Below, in pieces: positions 63,761 to 64,000 of a stretch of 64,000 nucleotides of DNA. The stretch covers positions 4,543,001 to 4,607,000 of the forward strand of contig NZ_JBGNFV010000001.1 of assembly GCF_041449215.1 (NCBI RefSeq). Direction: 5' to 3'. The stretch comes from Roseivirga sp. BDSF3-8. Lineage in GTDB: Bacteria; Bacteroidota; Bacteroidia; Cytophagales; Cyclobacteriaceae. Within the stretch, counting starts at the first letter, position 1, and each line of letters opens with the position of its first letter. The notes under the pieces were generated by a model that saw only the letters and a list, made by a program, of their open reading frames with translations, searched no databases and was not told the origin of the DNA. The translations under genes were made by a program, and so were the position numbers.

Positions 63761-64000
63761 CTTCTTGAATCTTATTCTGGGTGGATAATTCTACTTAAAA
63801 TAAATATAACTTTATTTATTTTTTATATAAGGTTTTGTCTTCAGTTTTAATGAAAGCTCAGATTTTTTGAGGTCTGTTGTTCATGTGAAAAAGGCTGAAT
63901 TGGTGGCTATGGATAAGAATCATTTCCACAAGGAGCTTGATAGCCATATGGGCTGCCCTTTCACATTTTATTTTTTAGAAAACAAATAATCATAATGAAT

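Noticed and set aside
63841-63990. Short open frame near the right end
   Set aside because: A possible GTG-started product of about 34 residues with no family features; too little evidence.

Overview
The window looks like the chromosome of a free-living Bacteroidetes bacterium, probably of the Cytophagales (Fulvivirga/Roseivirga-like; an inference from gene content, not a measured placement). Signs are Por/type IX C-terminal sorting domains on three large exported proteins, many lipoproteins with short lipoboxes, a CarboxypepD_reg-like TonB-dependent receptor, DUF2911 and CHRD proteins, weak Shine-Dalgarno sites, promoter candidates of the TTTG/TAnnTTTG type, and lanthipeptide-like precursors with the Bacteroidetes leader (KKISLxxLxVxSF). 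No rRNA, tRNA, CRISPR or prophage was seen.

0-9 kb: the end of an outer-membrane protein, an ECF sigma/anti-sigma pair, a triple-CHRD lipoprotein, a PLP enzyme, a 55-aa membrane peptide, a DASS anion transporter, a lipoprotein, a VOC protein, a small lanthipeptide-like precursor and RtcB. 9-18 kb: a HigBA toxin-antitoxin pair, an amidohydrolase/GNAT/GTP-cyclohydrolase-II-like operon, a second, six-cysteine lanthipeptide-like precursor, an MBL hydrolase, and a TRAP transporter whose binding-protein gene is separated from its two permease genes by an opposite-strand lipoprotein gene.

18-35 kb: the oxidative pentose-phosphate genes (zwf and pgl divergent from gnd), a lipoprotein esterase, stress-type small proteins, two convergent DUF2911 genes, a 3-methyladenine glycosylase with a 2-hydroxyacid dehydrogenase, a universal stress protein, a MoxR/vWA pair, a PD40-OmpA protein and DNA polymerase III delta.

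35-50 kb: after an 868-bp AT-rich gap comes a 940-aa secreted esterase with two PA14 modules and a sorting domain, then a minimal IS200-type element beside an 11-bp tandem repeat. Next is an envelope block: a 1020-aa TPR protein, a plug-less beta-barrel, a SPOR protein, ExbB, ExbD, a degenerate ExbD, TonB, folC and trmB. This block is the best candidate for a co-operating and little-described system.

50-64 kb: a TrpF-like protein lacking both catalytic residues, a thioredoxin, mnmA overlapping a lipoprotein and a subtilisin-like sorted protease, rpe, a TonB-dependent receptor, an LpoB-like lipoprotein with its TPR lipoprotein neighbour, and a 969-aa sorted protein. Many convergent pairs share strong bidirectional terminators, and several starts overlap the previous stop, which marks operons.
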